Assembly (NCBI RefSeq): GCF_900079725.1
Contig: NZ_LT599032.1
Coordinates: 1,296,871 to 1,360,870, forward strand
Direction: 5' to 3'
From: an uncultured Dysgonomonas sp.
GTDB taxonomy: Bacteria; Bacteroidota; Bacteroidia; Bacteroidales; Dysgonomonadaceae
DNA: 64,000 nucleotides
Part shown: positions 18,701-28,060 of the stretch, in pieces
How positions within the stretch are numbered: the stretch's first letter is position 1
How the letters are laid out: each line of letters opens with the position of its first letter
Made by a program: the position numbers and the translations under genes
The notes under the pieces: model-generated
Seen by the model: only the letters and a program-made list of their open reading frames with translations
The model's database searches: none
What the model was told of the DNA's origin: nothing

Positions 18701-19645
18701 TTAAAAATTAGTTGGGTTCATATTGTTATTATTTGTTGTCATAGCCTGTAATAAACGAGCATATACGTTATTCAACGCTTCTATATGCTTAGTCATTTTT
18801 GCAGATTCTTCCCTGAACATATAACTATCGCCAATAGCTCCGTCATATAAACCTTTCATACGGATCAAGCTATCGTTTATATATCTGATGGCCGACATTT
18901 GCTCTGTTATAGTCTGTAGCTGTGTATTGAATACATCATTCAGTCCACTTACATTTTGATTTAATGTCGCTAAGTTATCTACAAAACCTTGAGTTTCGGT
19001 AACGTGCTTATAAGCTCCCAACAGTTTCTGAGATGCTTCATTCAACGATTGTATAGTAGTAGAAAATTCTTCCAGATTTTGAGCAGTATCATTCAAACTC
19101 TGAGCATATTCAGGTGTTATATTTTTTGCTGAAGCATTCGTACCACCTGACGCACCCGAAGAATATGTTCCCGTTGACGCTGTCTGATTTACTCCGGCAT
19201 TAGCACCACCTCCGGTACTACCGGCAGATATCGCCCCTGAGCCTGAAAAACTTCCTCCGGAGATACTTCCACCTCCACCACCTGCAACAACAACTACCGA
19301 ACCAGAACCTTCGACTTTACCTTTACCTGATTCTGTCCTTACAGCAGCTGCTGCCTGAGGAGTTACAACTGTACCGCTCGTAACACTACTGCCAATAATC
19401 ACTCCTGCATTAGATACAGTTTCTGTTGCCGGAGTGGGGGAGATATAATCGAATGCTGAGATAAAGAAAACTACGGCCTCGGTAATCATCCCCGCCATTA
19501 ATATATAATCGGCAAAAGGAAGATGAATTATCTTAAACATAGCTCCAATAATAACTACTGCAGCACCCCAGCTATATAAATAGTTGAATATTATCTGACC
19601 TTTTCGGCTGGATATAAAATGTTTAACGCTTTCCTTCTTCGTCAT
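18701..19645 (-). CDS. gldL: Type IX secretion / gliding motor protein GldL (PorL)
   Basis: A 314-residue inner-membrane protein, the proton-driven motor partner of GldM. Two transmembrane helices occupy about 17-41 and 45-66. The second contains Glu56 (MAGMITEAVVFF), the acidic residue expected for proton use. Residues about 75-172 form a low-complexity Gly/Ser/Ala/Thr linker with a run of five glycines, longer than I expect for the family. A helical cytoplasmic domain (about 175-305) follows. The gene sits between gldK (55 bases) and gldM (47 bases). Confidence 0.92.
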   Translation of the reverse strand: MTKKESVKHFISSRKGQIIFNYLYSWGAAVVIIGAMFKIIHLPFADYILMAGMITEAVVFFISAFDYISPTPATETVSNAGVIIGSSVTSGTVVTPQAAAAVRTESGKGKVEGSGSVVVVAGGGGGSISGGSFSGSGAISAGSTGGGANAGVNQTASTGTYSSGASGGTNASAKNITPEYAQSLNDTAQNLEEFSTTIQSLNEASQKLLGAYKHVTETQGFVDNLATLNQNVSGLNDVFNTQLQTITEQMSAIRYINDSLIRMKGLYDGAIGDSYMFREESAKMTKHIEALNNVYARLLQAMTTNNNNMNPTNF

Positions 19646-19700
19646 TTTGCTTAACTATATGTAATGTTATATAAGTATAAACTTATATTTAACGGATTTA

Positions 19701-21878
19701 TTATCTAAATCTTCCCTTTTCATCAACACCCCACGATCTCACACACCTGAAACCGATGAATGAACGACCCTTATCCTGGAACTCAACGGATCTGTCTCCC
19801 GAACGTACTGTTGCATCTTTCCACGAGCCACCTTTTACGATTTTACGTTTAAGGATAGCAGGATCAGCCAATACTGCTCTATAGCTGAAATCAGGATTAG
19901 CCTCATCAGCCATACGGTCTACAGACTCAGTAAATGTTGTAGTGGTCCACTCTGCTACATTTCCGGCCATATCATACAAACCGAAACGGTTAGGCAAGAA
20001 CGTTGCCACAGGAGACACCAAATCTTTTAAGTCTTTAGATGCCCTGAAATTAGCATGAGCCAAACCATCTGTTGTATGGGTTTGGTCCGAATACCATGGA
20101 TATTCCAGTTCGGAACGTCCGTTTCTGGCAGCAAACTCCCACTCTGCTTCTGTAGGCAATCTATAACCTTCAAAACCTGTCTGACTACACTTACCGTCTG
20201 CAATATAACGATCGGTGCGCCATGCGCAGTATGCATCGGCAGCTTCCCAGGATACACCAACCACAGGGAAATTATCATAGGCCTTAGTTGTAAAATAGCT
20301 TTCTACATAACGCTCGCTTTTTGCATTTGCGAAGTCCGTCATCCAGCTCATTACATCAGGGTATATATTTACGATATAAGTATTCGTAAAATCGATCCGG
20401 TCACCGTGAGACATCCTTGACAATGTTTCGCGAACAATATCCCCTCTCGAATTCACATATGCAGTATCTTTAGTAATAGCGATAGCAGTAGCTTCACCTG
20501 CACGCATTTTACCGAGGAAAGCATAATAACTCTTTGAGTCGAACCAATCATATTTATAATTCATTGCCGAAACAAGCAATCCACCTTTATCTGCACCAAA
20601 AGGATTCCCTCCTACTACACTGTTAATAGCAGCAGCTTCCCTGCTTGTCGGGTTTTTCCACGGAATTGGTTTAGTCCAGTTCAAACGTTGTCCTACGGAA
20701 GTGAAAGAATTATCACTTGGTCGCACCAATACTTTATATGTAGGATCTCCTGCATAAGCCGGATCAGCCAAACGCTCTCTGATAATGGAATCACGTACCC
20801 AGTAAACAAATTCACGATATTGTTTGTTCGTCACTTCTGTTTCATCCATCCAGAAAGGACTTACAGCAACCAATTTGCGTGGAACCGAGTCGCCCCAAAG
20901 CGGGTCTACACCGGTACCCATCTCTATGTTACCACCGGGTACAAGTACCATCTTATCACAACCCCGTGCTATATTATATGGCATAACTAAACGCGTTTCA
21001 ATGGCCGGATCAATATATTTCGGCTCTCCGAATTTATATGTTACCCCCATTGTAGCCTGAGCAATACCATTATTACTCATATCACCTTGTTGTCCATCAA
21101 ATTTATCACTAATAATAACTCCTCTACCTTCAGCAAAGATTTGAAACTTTCTGGTTAAGTTAAAACCTAAATTCAGACCTAAGCTACCGCCAAAGAATGT
21201 ATTATTGAGTGTACCCATATGCGCAAAACGTTGATACCAACCCACACCGGCAAATGGTGACACTTCAAATCTACGATTTGGCTGATATCCTTTTAATAGA
21301 TTCAACAAATTCAACGAGATATCTCCCGTTGCACTAAAATAACGCATATGCTGCATATAGTAATTTTGGTTTTCGGCACCAAATTTACCTCCTCTTGCCG
21401 GATGATATACAGGCACTCCTGTACCATCTACAGCACTATATTCATAATCAACGCCTTCTACCCAACCCATATAATCCCATTGCGGGTCTTTAGATAGGCG
21501 CATAAAATCCTCCCCATTAGCTCCATCTTTCCACCAGCGGGTGTAAGTCCCGTTCCAACCGTCATTGAAACCATGAAGACTACCGCCCGAAAGCTGCAAG
21601 CGTAGGGTTATTATATTACTCATTCGTCGCCCGATTGTCAATGTAGGCGCGAAAGTTACTCTCTTATCCAGGCCTATACGATTGCCCGGTACTCCATTAT
21701 CATCTTCTCCGAAATAAACCTGCCCTCCGGCTCCTATGGAAATAAACCAAACAGGGTCTTTCTGTAAATATTCATTCCGCGTCGGGACGGAATATTGCTC
21801 AGATTGGTTTGTCTGTGCGAAGGAAACTATTGATACACAAATCAATAGTAGTGAAGTTAGTAAAGTCTTTTTGTTCAT
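19701..21878 (-). CDS. gldK: GldK/PorK-type secretion protein fused to an N-terminal outer-membrane beta-barrel
   Basis: A 725-residue protein, much longer than usual GldK/PorK (about 450-490). Residues 308-725 are the GldK part, a formylglycine-generating-enzyme-like fold: MVLVPGGNIEMGTG, FWMDETEVTNKQYREFV, GYRLPTEAEWEFAARNG, FGLYDMAGNVAEWT, GGSWKDATVRSGDRS and GFRCVRSW. Before it, residues about 40-284 look like an OmpA-type barrel: alternating strands such as WFISIGAGGQVYFGEDD, ITLRLQLSGG and a final ATMGVTYKFG. The N-terminus is an ordinary signal peptide ending in SFAQ, with no good lipobox, although GldK/PorK are normally lipoproteins. The barrel may replace the lipid anchor. It heads the operon, with a -7 element at 21919. 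Confidence 0.9.
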   Translation of the reverse strand: MNKKTLLTSLLLICVSIVSFAQTNQSEQYSVPTRNEYLQKDPVWFISIGAGGQVYFGEDDNGVPGNRIGLDKRVTFAPTLTIGRRMSNIITLRLQLSGGSLHGFNDGWNGTYTRWWKDGANGEDFMRLSKDPQWDYMGWVEGVDYEYSAVDGTGVPVYHPARGGKFGAENQNYYMQHMRYFSATGDISLNLLNLLKGYQPNRRFEVSPFAGVGWYQRFAHMGTLNNTFFGGSLGLNLGFNLTRKFQIFAEGRGVIISDKFDGQQGDMSNNGIAQATMGVTYKFGEPKYIDPAIETRLVMPYNIARGCDKMVLVPGGNIEMGTGVDPLWGDSVPRKLVAVSPFWMDETEVTNKQYREFVYWVRDSIIRERLADPAYAGDPTYKVLVRPSDNSFTSVGQRLNWTKPIPWKNPTSREAAAINSVVGGNPFGADKGGLLVSAMNYKYDWFDSKSYYAFLGKMRAGEATAIAITKDTAYVNSRGDIVRETLSRMSHGDRIDFTNTYIVNIYPDVMSWMTDFANAKSERYVESYFTTKAYDNFPVVGVSWEAADAYCAWRTDRYIADGKCSQTGFEGYRLPTEAEWEFAARNGRSELEYPWYSDQTHTTDGLAHANFRASKDLKDLVSPVATFLPNRFGLYDMAGNVAEWTTTTFTESVDRMADEANPDFSYRAVLADPAILKRKIVKGGSWKDATVRSGDRSVEFQDKGRSFIGFRCVRSWGVDEKGRFR

Positions 21879-21918
21879 ATGTTTTGTATCAGTTATAATA
21901 ACTATATATCAGGTTTGG

Positions 21919-21926
21919 CAAAGATA
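21919..21926 (-). promoter_or_regulatory. Candidate -7 element of the gld operon
   Basis: On the minus strand TATCTTTG matches the -7 consensus exactly, 41 bases before gldK. No TTTG is found at -33. Confidence 0.5.
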
Positions 21927-22013
21927 ATACATATTTTTTAATTTAGAATTCTTTTATATATTAAATTGATATTCTTTATTTTTAATAAACATGTATATAT
22001 AAGGCTTTTAACG

Positions 22014-22046
22014 AAAAAAGAGGGCCAGTCATAATGACTGGCCCTC
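22014..22046 (-). terminator. Terminator of nifJ
   Basis: A perfect 12-bp GC-rich stem (GAGGGCCAGTCA with its complement) around a 3-base loop. It is followed on the minus strand by six T residues, separating nifJ from the gld operon. Confidence 0.9.
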
Positions 22047-22079
22047 CAAATGTTATTATATATTAATGGCTAATAAGCA

Positions 22080-25000
22080 TTAATTTTGAAGCTCAGATGT
22101 TTCATCGAATTTTTCAAATGTTGCAGCAGCAAGACGTTGATAACCTTTGTAACGCCACATCGCATTATCCTGAGCAGCTTTATAAAGATCTGATGCTTCT
22201 GTCGGATTTGATTTCTGAAGAGAAGTATAACGAACCTCACTACCCAGATATTCCTGGAACTTAGACCAATCCGGCTCTTTACTATCCATAGTAAACGGAT
22301 TTTTTCCTTCTTCTTCCAACAGTGGATTGTAACGCCACAAGTGCCAGTATCCGCAAGCAACCGCTGCTTTTTCTTCATCTTGTGCATGTCCCATCCCTTT
22401 ACGCAATCCGTGGCTGATACAAGGTGAATATGCGATAACCAATGATGGACCTTTGTATTCTTCAGCTTCTTTAATTGCTTTCAGACATTGTCCCTGATTA
22501 GCACCCATTGCTACCTGAGCAACATATACATATCCATAGGTAGTTGCAATCATACCAAGGTCTTTCTTACGGATTTTCTTGCCTGCAGCAGCAAATTTAG
22601 CAACAGCAGCTACCGGAGTAGATTTTGAAGACTGACCTCCTGTATTAGAGTAAACCTCTGTATCGAGCACAAGAATATTTACATCTTCACCCGAAGCAAT
22701 CACATGGTCAAGGCCACCGAAACCTATATCATAAGCCCAACCGTCACCTCCAAAGATCCAGATAGAGCGTTTGATTATGTATTGTTTCAATGAATAGATT
22801 TCTTTACAAATATCACAACCGGCAGCCATGCCTGCTTCAACGACTTTCAATATTTGTGGTTGAAGTTCTTTGGTCTTCTCTGCCTCCAGCTTATTATCGA
22901 TCCAAGACTGGAACAGGTCTTTTGTTTCCTGTTTTGTGTCTGCTTTGTCGATAGCCTGTTGCATCAACTTTTCTATTCTATCGCGCATGGTAATATTAGC
23001 CAAAGCATAACCCAATCCAAACTCTGCATTATCTTCGAACAATGAATTAGCCCATGCCGGACCTTTACCCTCTTCATTCTTACGATAAGGAGTTGAAGGA
23101 GCCGAACCACCATAGATAGAAGTACAACCTGTGGCATTGGCAATCAACATACGGTCTCCAAACAATTGAGTAACAAGTTTGATATATGGAGTTTCACCAC
23201 AACCGGAACATGCTCCGGAGAACTCGAATAATGGAGTTGCAAACTGAGAGTTTTTCACATTCAGTTTAGTATCCACAAGGTGAGCCTTGCTGGTTACATT
23301 CTTTATCATGAAATCCCAGTTATTTTGTTCAGGGAATTGTGTACCTATTTCAACCATCTTAAGGGCTGAGTTACCTTTTTTGCCCGGACAGATATCTGCA
23401 CAGTTTCCACAACCCAGACAGTCTAACACGTCTACCTGAATACGGAATCCCATTCCATCAAATTGTTTACCTTGTGCCTTAAGTAATTCTACTCCTTCCG
23501 GAACTCTAGACTGCTCTGTTGCATCTAGTACAAATGGACGGATAGTAGCATGAGGACACACATAAGCACACTGGTTACACTGTATACAGTTCTCAGCTTC
23601 CCAAACAGGAACGAAAGCTGCCACTCCGCGTTTTTCGTATTCGGTTGTACCATGATCCCATGTACCATCTTCACGGCCTACGAATACAGATACAGGAAGA
23701 TCATAACCACGCTGAGCATTCACAGGACGTACCACTTTTTTGATAAATTCAGGTGCATCATCCTCTACAGGTTTACCAACTACTATATTAGCCCATTCAG
23801 CAGGCACTTCTACTTTTTCTACTTCAATACCACGGTCTACCGCAGCATAGTTCTTCTTAATTACATCTTCTCCTTTACGTCCGTATGACTTAACGATGAA
23901 TTTCTTCATCTGCTCTACAGCTAAATCGTAAGGAATCACATTCGAAATTTTGAAGAATGCAGATTGAAGGATTGTATTTGTACGACCACCAAGACCAATT
24001 TCTGTCGCAATCTTAGTTGCATTAATAATATAGAAATTGATATTATTTACAGCCAGATATTTCTTCACATTATCAGGAAGATAGTTTCCTACATCTTCTT
24101 TATCCCATACTGAGTTAAGAAGGAATGTACCGTTTTTCTTCAAACCTTTGGTTACATCATAAAGATGAAGGTAAGCAGGAACGTGACATGCTACAAAGTT
24201 TGGTGTATTAACCAAATATGTGGAACGGATAGGATTGTCACCGAAACGAAGGTGAGAAGCTGTAAAACCTCCCGACTTCTTAGAGTCATATGCAAAATAT
24301 GCCTGACAATATTTATCTGTATTATCACCAATAATTTTTACCGTATTCTTATTTGCACCCACTGTACCATCAGAACCTAGTCCGTAGAATTTAGCTTCGT
24401 ATGCAGACTCATCTACCGAAACTTCTTCTTTCATCGGAAGAGATTTAAATGTCACGTCGTCCACAATACCGATTGTGAAATCGTTCTTCGGCATAGCCAT
24501 TGCCAGATTTTCATAAACTGACATTATCTGAGCCGGAGTAGTATCTTTAGACGAAAGGCCATAGATACCGCCAACGATAGTCGGAGCATCTTCTTTTCCG
24601 TAGAAACAATCTTTTGTATCCATATACAATGGTTGACCCGGAGCTCCCGGTTCTTTTGTACGGTCAAGCACAGCAATCCTTGTAGCTGTTTTTGGTATAG
24701 CTGCCAAAAATGCTTCAGCCTTGAACGGACGATACAAGTGAACAGCAACAAGGCCTACTTTTTCACCTTTAGCATTCAGATAGTCTACAGTTTCTTTGAT
24801 AGCTTCGGTTACTGATCCCATTGCTATAATTACGCGATCTGCATCTTCTGCTCCGTAATAATCAAACAAGCCATACTTGCGGCCTGTTATCTTTGTTATT
24901 TCAGCAAGATACTTTTCTACTATCGCAGGTACTGCATCATAAAATTTATTAGCAGCTTCACGGGATTGGAAATAAATATCATCGTTCTGAGCTGTACCAC

Positions 25001-25652
25001 GGGTTACAGGGTTTTCAGGATTCAACGCTCTTTCACGGAATTCTTTCAATGCTTTCTGGTCAATCAGAGGAATCAGATCGTTCTGATCCATCTCTTCTAC
25101 TTTCTGTATTTCGTGAGAAGTACGGAAACCATCGAAAATATTCATAAATGGGATACGTGCTTCAAGCGTTGCCAGATGAGGAACTGCTGAAAGGTCCATA
25201 ACTTCCTGCACCGAACCTGAGAAGAACATCGCAAAGCCTGTCTGACGTGCAGCCATAACATCCTGATGGTCTCCAAAGATAGAAAGAGCCTGAGCTGCTA
25301 ATGCACGTGCCGAAACGTGGAATACGCTCGGAAGAAGCTCTCCTGCAATCTTATACATATTAGGGATCATCAACAACAAACCTTGTGAGGCGGTATATGT
25401 AGTTGTCAATGCACCTGCTTGTAGTGAACCGTGCAATGCACCTGCTGCACCAGCCTCAGATTGCATTTCTTGTACTTTTAGTATTTCGCCGAAGATATTT
25501 TTGCGTCCGGCAGCCGCCCATTCATCAACATACTCTGCCATTGTTGACGATGGTGTGATAGGATAGATCGAAGCTACTTCGCTGAACATATATGAAATAT
25601 GCGCTGCAGCCTGATTACCATCACAAGTCAGGAATTTTTTTTGTTTAGCCAT
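22080..25652 (-). CDS. nifJ: Pyruvate:ferredoxin (flavodoxin) oxidoreductase
   Basis: A 1190-residue single-chain enzyme that splits pyruvate with CoA to acetyl-CoA and CO2 and reduces ferredoxin or flavodoxin. The domains are complete: pyrimidine domain (1-250, YPITPSSTMAEYVDEWA), transketolase-like domain (to about 410), an EKR-type linker, and two 4Fe-4S motifs (CIQCNQCAYVCP at 689-700, CLGCGNCADICP at 745-756). The proximal-cluster cysteines (CSGCGE near 815) are followed by the TPP motif GGDGWAYDIGFGG and NTGGQSSKSTP. It is a single gene with its own terminator. The flavodoxin gene at 9260 could be its acceptor. Confidence 0.97.
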   Translation of the reverse strand: MAKQKKFLTCDGNQAAAHISYMFSEVASIYPITPSSTMAEYVDEWAAAGRKNIFGEILKVQEMQSEAGAAGALHGSLQAGALTTTYTASQGLLLMIPNMYKIAGELLPSVFHVSARALAAQALSIFGDHQDVMAARQTGFAMFFSGSVQEVMDLSAVPHLATLEARIPFMNIFDGFRTSHEIQKVEEMDQNDLIPLIDQKALKEFRERALNPENPVTRGTAQNDDIYFQSREAANKFYDAVPAIVEKYLAEITKITGRKYGLFDYYGAEDADRVIIAMGSVTEAIKETVDYLNAKGEKVGLVAVHLYRPFKAEAFLAAIPKTATRIAVLDRTKEPGAPGQPLYMDTKDCFYGKEDAPTIVGGIYGLSSKDTTPAQIMSVYENLAMAMPKNDFTIGIVDDVTFKSLPMKEEVSVDESAYEAKFYGLGSDGTVGANKNTVKIIGDNTDKYCQAYFAYDSKKSGGFTASHLRFGDNPIRSTYLVNTPNFVACHVPAYLHLYDVTKGLKKNGTFLLNSVWDKEDVGNYLPDNVKKYLAVNNINFYIINATKIATEIGLGGRTNTILQSAFFKISNVIPYDLAVEQMKKFIVKSYGRKGEDVIKKNYAAVDRGIEVEKVEVPAEWANIVVGKPVEDDAPEFIKKVVRPVNAQRGYDLPVSVFVGREDGTWDHGTTEYEKRGVAAFVPVWEAENCIQCNQCAYVCPHATIRPFVLDATEQSRVPEGVELLKAQGKQFDGMGFRIQVDVLDCLGCGNCADICPGKKGNSALKMVEIGTQFPEQNNWDFMIKNVTSKAHLVDTKLNVKNSQFATPLFEFSGACSGCGETPYIKLVTQLFGDRMLIANATGCTSIYGGSAPSTPYRKNEEGKGPAWANSLFEDNAEFGLGYALANITMRDRIEKLMQQAIDKADTKQETKDLFQSWIDNKLEAEKTKELQPQILKVVEAGMAAGCDICKEIYSLKQYIIKRSIWIFGGDGWAYDIGFGGLDHVIASGEDVNILVLDTEVYSNTGGQSSKSTPVAAVAKFAAAGKKIRKKDLGMIATTYGYVYVAQVAMGANQGQCLKAIKEAEEYKGPSLVIAYSPCISHGLRKGMGHAQDEEKAAVACGYWHLWRYNPLLEEEGKNPFTMDSKEPDWSKFQEYLGSEVRYTSLQKSNPTEASDLYKAAQDNAMWRYKGYQRLAAATFEKFDETSELQN

Positions 25653-25837
25653 ACCTTTTGTAATAGTTGATTATCTTATTTAGTTTACTTTATAATTCGC
25701 CGATTTGATTTAAGGCCTCAGGCCTTTTTATTGCTCATATTTCTATAAAAACGATTGTTTGCCTTAATAGAACAGCGTCATATCAGACCCTCATCATTCC
25801 TTATAAAAACCTATATTCGATCAAACCGTTATCATTT

Positions 25838-27028
25838 TCAATATAAAAAGCCGAAGAGCCAAAGAGGAATGATATTCTTGTCACCGGCATCGAGATTGCC
25901 TATAGCATAGAATATATCGGACTTATTCTTACCTCTGCTTTTTTGTCCTTCTATCTTAAATTTATATACCTTCCCTTCACTTTCCACTACAAACATTCCG
26001 CTTTTTGCACCTTTCTTGAGTTTACTATCGCTGTGATGTATCTGATTATAGAAAAAGGTTTCCCGCAGGGCCTGATCCTGTATTTGGGACATCTTAAGAG
26101 GAAATATAAGGTTGGTATTGTGCATATATACCAAATCCGGTTTCTTTGGAAACTCTTCCCCTTCTCTGTACAGCATATTAATAAGACGCGCGCTACGCAA
26201 ATACTCCATGTAGTTGGTAACTGTCGCTCTTGAAATTTCACAATCCAAACTCAACTGGCTTATATTCGGTTTATCGGGTGCCGACTGAGCTAATAAGTAT
26301 AATAATTTCCTCAATTTAGGGAGATAACTCAATTCTATCTGCTTAATAGACATTACATCTACCTCGAGCATCATATTTACTGTTTTCAGCAAATTTTCTG
26401 AAAAGTTCCTTTTCTCAAGATAAAACGGATAATAGCCATGATGCATATAAGACCAGAAATTGTCGAGAGGTCTTATCCTTGTACAGATTTCCTCTGCTAT
26501 CCTTTCATGATCTGTCAGAATCTCATCGAGAGTGTATGCTGAGAAATCTTTTTCGAACTGAATATTAAGGAATTCTCTATACGAAAATCCTCGCAGATTA
26601 TATACATTTACAATAGGTGAAAGTCCTTCATCTTCGTGAAGTTTCATTACAGTAGAACCGGTGAACACAATCTTCAACTGGGGATAAAGTTCGTAGCATT
26701 CTTTGAGTTCCCTTGCCCAATCAGGATATTTATAAACCTGATCCAGTAATAAGGTTTTACCTCCACGTTCTACAAACTCACGTGCAAAACTGGTTATAGA
26801 CCTAATAGTAAAATAAAACTGGTTGAGATTTATGTAGAGGCAATCTCTCCTGTTTATGTCGAAAAACTCTTTTGCATATTGAAGTAAGAATGTAGTTTTC
26901 CCGACCCCTCTGGTACCTTTTATCCCGATCAATCGCTGAGACCAGTCAATCTGCTTCATCAACAATCTGGGGATAACACTGTCAAGGTGTTCTACTAAAT
27001 ATCTATGTGTACGAAAGAATGATTCCAC
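25838..27028 (-). CDS. AAA-type ATPase (AAA_14 family, DUF4143-like C-terminus)
   Basis: A 396-residue ATPase of the broad family of lone ATP-binding proteins common in Bacteroidetes; the role is unknown. The P-loop is GTRGVGKTTFLLQ (about 38-50), a Walker B-like KTLLLDQVYKYPDW lies near 95, and sensor-like KIVFTGSTVMKL near 120. A winged-helix-like stretch (NISQLSLDCEISRATVTNYMEYL) sits near 260 and a nuclease-like DUF4143 tail follows. An in-frame stop lies four codons upstream, and no ATG occurs before residue 24, so GTG at 27028 is the likely start. It has its own strong promoter. Confidence 0.85.
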   Translation of the reverse strand: MESFFRTHRYLVEHLDSVIPRLLMKQIDWSQRLIGIKGTRGVGKTTFLLQYAKEFFDINRRDCLYINLNQFYFTIRSITSFAREFVERGGKTLLLDQVYKYPDWARELKECYELYPQLKIVFTGSTVMKLHEDEGLSPIVNVYNLRGFSYREFLNIQFEKDFSAYTLDEILTDHERIAEEICTRIRPLDNFWSYMHHGYYPFYLEKRNFSENLLKTVNMMLEVDVMSIKQIELSYLPKLRKLLYLLAQSAPDKPNISQLSLDCEISRATVTNYMEYLRSARLINMLYREGEEFPKKPDLVYMHNTNLIFPLKMSQIQDQALRETFFYNQIHHSDSKLKKGAKSGMFVVESEGKVYKFKIEGQKSRGKNKSDIFYAIGNLDAGDKNIIPLWLFGFLY

Positions 27029-27176
27029 TCTGTAATCTTAATAATCTAAATTAAAATCTGACGAAGGTACTTTTTTTTTGCGTCATTGCAAAGTCTACAT
27101 AGCAATTTTAATCATTTTTTATCAAAAAACAATGGAGGTCTGCTAAAAAACAGTCGTAACTAACAATAAGCGAGTA

Positions 27177-27208
27177 CAAAGGTAATATTATAAAGATAAT
27201 TTATCAAA
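27177..27208 (-). promoter_or_regulatory. Promoter of the AAA ATPase gene
   Basis: On the minus strand TTTG (27205-27208), 20 bases, then TACCTTTG (27177-27184): a full consensus match. The leader would be about 140 bases, longer than is typical here. Confidence 0.7.
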
Positions 27209-27246
27209 CATAGAAGACATGTATAGCAAATAGCAGACTTAGAATC

Positions 27247-28053
27247 CTATTTGTAATACTTTTGGTAGATATTACGGTACTCTTTAGAATCTTTGATTTG
27301 CTTTATCCATGTATTGAGTGAATCCAAGAGCACAGGGGATTTTTCACTTACAGCCCACGCTTCAATATGCGTAAAACCTATTAATGTGGAATAGTCTATC
27401 TCGGGCAAAGACTGGGCTACTTTTTCTGCACTTTTCTCATCACAAACTGCATAATCTATATCCTTAGATGCTACCAGCATAGCTAATTGTTCGGCCCCAT
27501 AAACAGGGTCTTCCTCTATATAGATCGTATCTCCTATCTCGTGCGACAAATTTCTTATACGCAGTATGGCAGGCGAATTGAGAGGAACATACAGGGTCTT
27601 TTTAGCCAGAGCAAGGTGGCTCCGCAAAGGCTCCACACCTTCATTAAATTCTTGCTTCCGCTGTATCAGCACCTGTCTGTTTTGCGCAACAGGTTCAGTA
27701 AACACAAGAGTACCCCGCAACTCGGAGGTAACCGGAATATTGCGAGCCATAACATCATATTTTCCCTGTTTAAGTCCTTCAATACTTTTATCAAGGCTAG
27801 CTTCTAATAAGATCTCTATTTTCAAGGGAATACGCTCTTTCATCAGCTGAATCAAGTCATAATTAAACCCTGAAATAGTATCTCCGGAAACAAAGTATCC
27901 GACAGAGTTATAATCTGTAACAATATGCAATACTCCGCCCTTTTTTATCTGAGCAAAGTCCTTGGGCTGCCCACTCTTCCTGAATACAAAAAACGAAATG
28001 ATTATTAGCACTATAAATAATACAACAGATACAAGGATTTTCTTCTTTGCCAT
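27247..28053 (-). CDS. Membrane-anchored solute-binding protein (SBP family 3-like)
   Basis: A 268-residue protein with an N-terminal transmembrane anchor (about 6-24) and a periplasmic amino-acid-binding-type domain: GVLHIVTDYNSVGYFV, GFNYDLIQLMKERIPL, LKQGKYDVMARNIPVTSE and FTEPVAQNRQVLIQRK. The fold is that of family 3 solute-binding proteins and the N-terminal half of MltF, but no lytic domain and no ABC permease is nearby. It follows the porin gene after 7 bases, so the pair is co-transcribed. A joint role in uptake or sensing of a small solute is inferred. Confidence 0.8.
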   Translation of the reverse strand: MAKKKILVSVVLFIVLIIISFFVFRKSGQPKDFAQIKKGGVLHIVTDYNSVGYFVSGDTISGFNYDLIQLMKERIPLKIEILLEASLDKSIEGLKQGKYDVMARNIPVTSELRGTLVFTEPVAQNRQVLIQRKQEFNEGVEPLRSHLALAKKTLYVPLNSPAILRIRNLSHEIGDTIYIEEDPVYGAEQLAMLVASKDIDYAVCDEKSAEKVAQSLPEIDYSTLIGFTHIEAWAVSEKSPVLLDSLNTWIKQIKDSKEYRNIYQKYYK

Positions 28054-28060
28054 GGTGTAA

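Noticed and set aside
25710-25732. A hairpin AAGGCC-TCA-GGCCTT with T5 upstream of nifJ
   Set aside because: The T run is on the plus strand, where no gene ends. It is therefore not a terminator for the minus-strand genes here, and the 6-bp stem may be chance.
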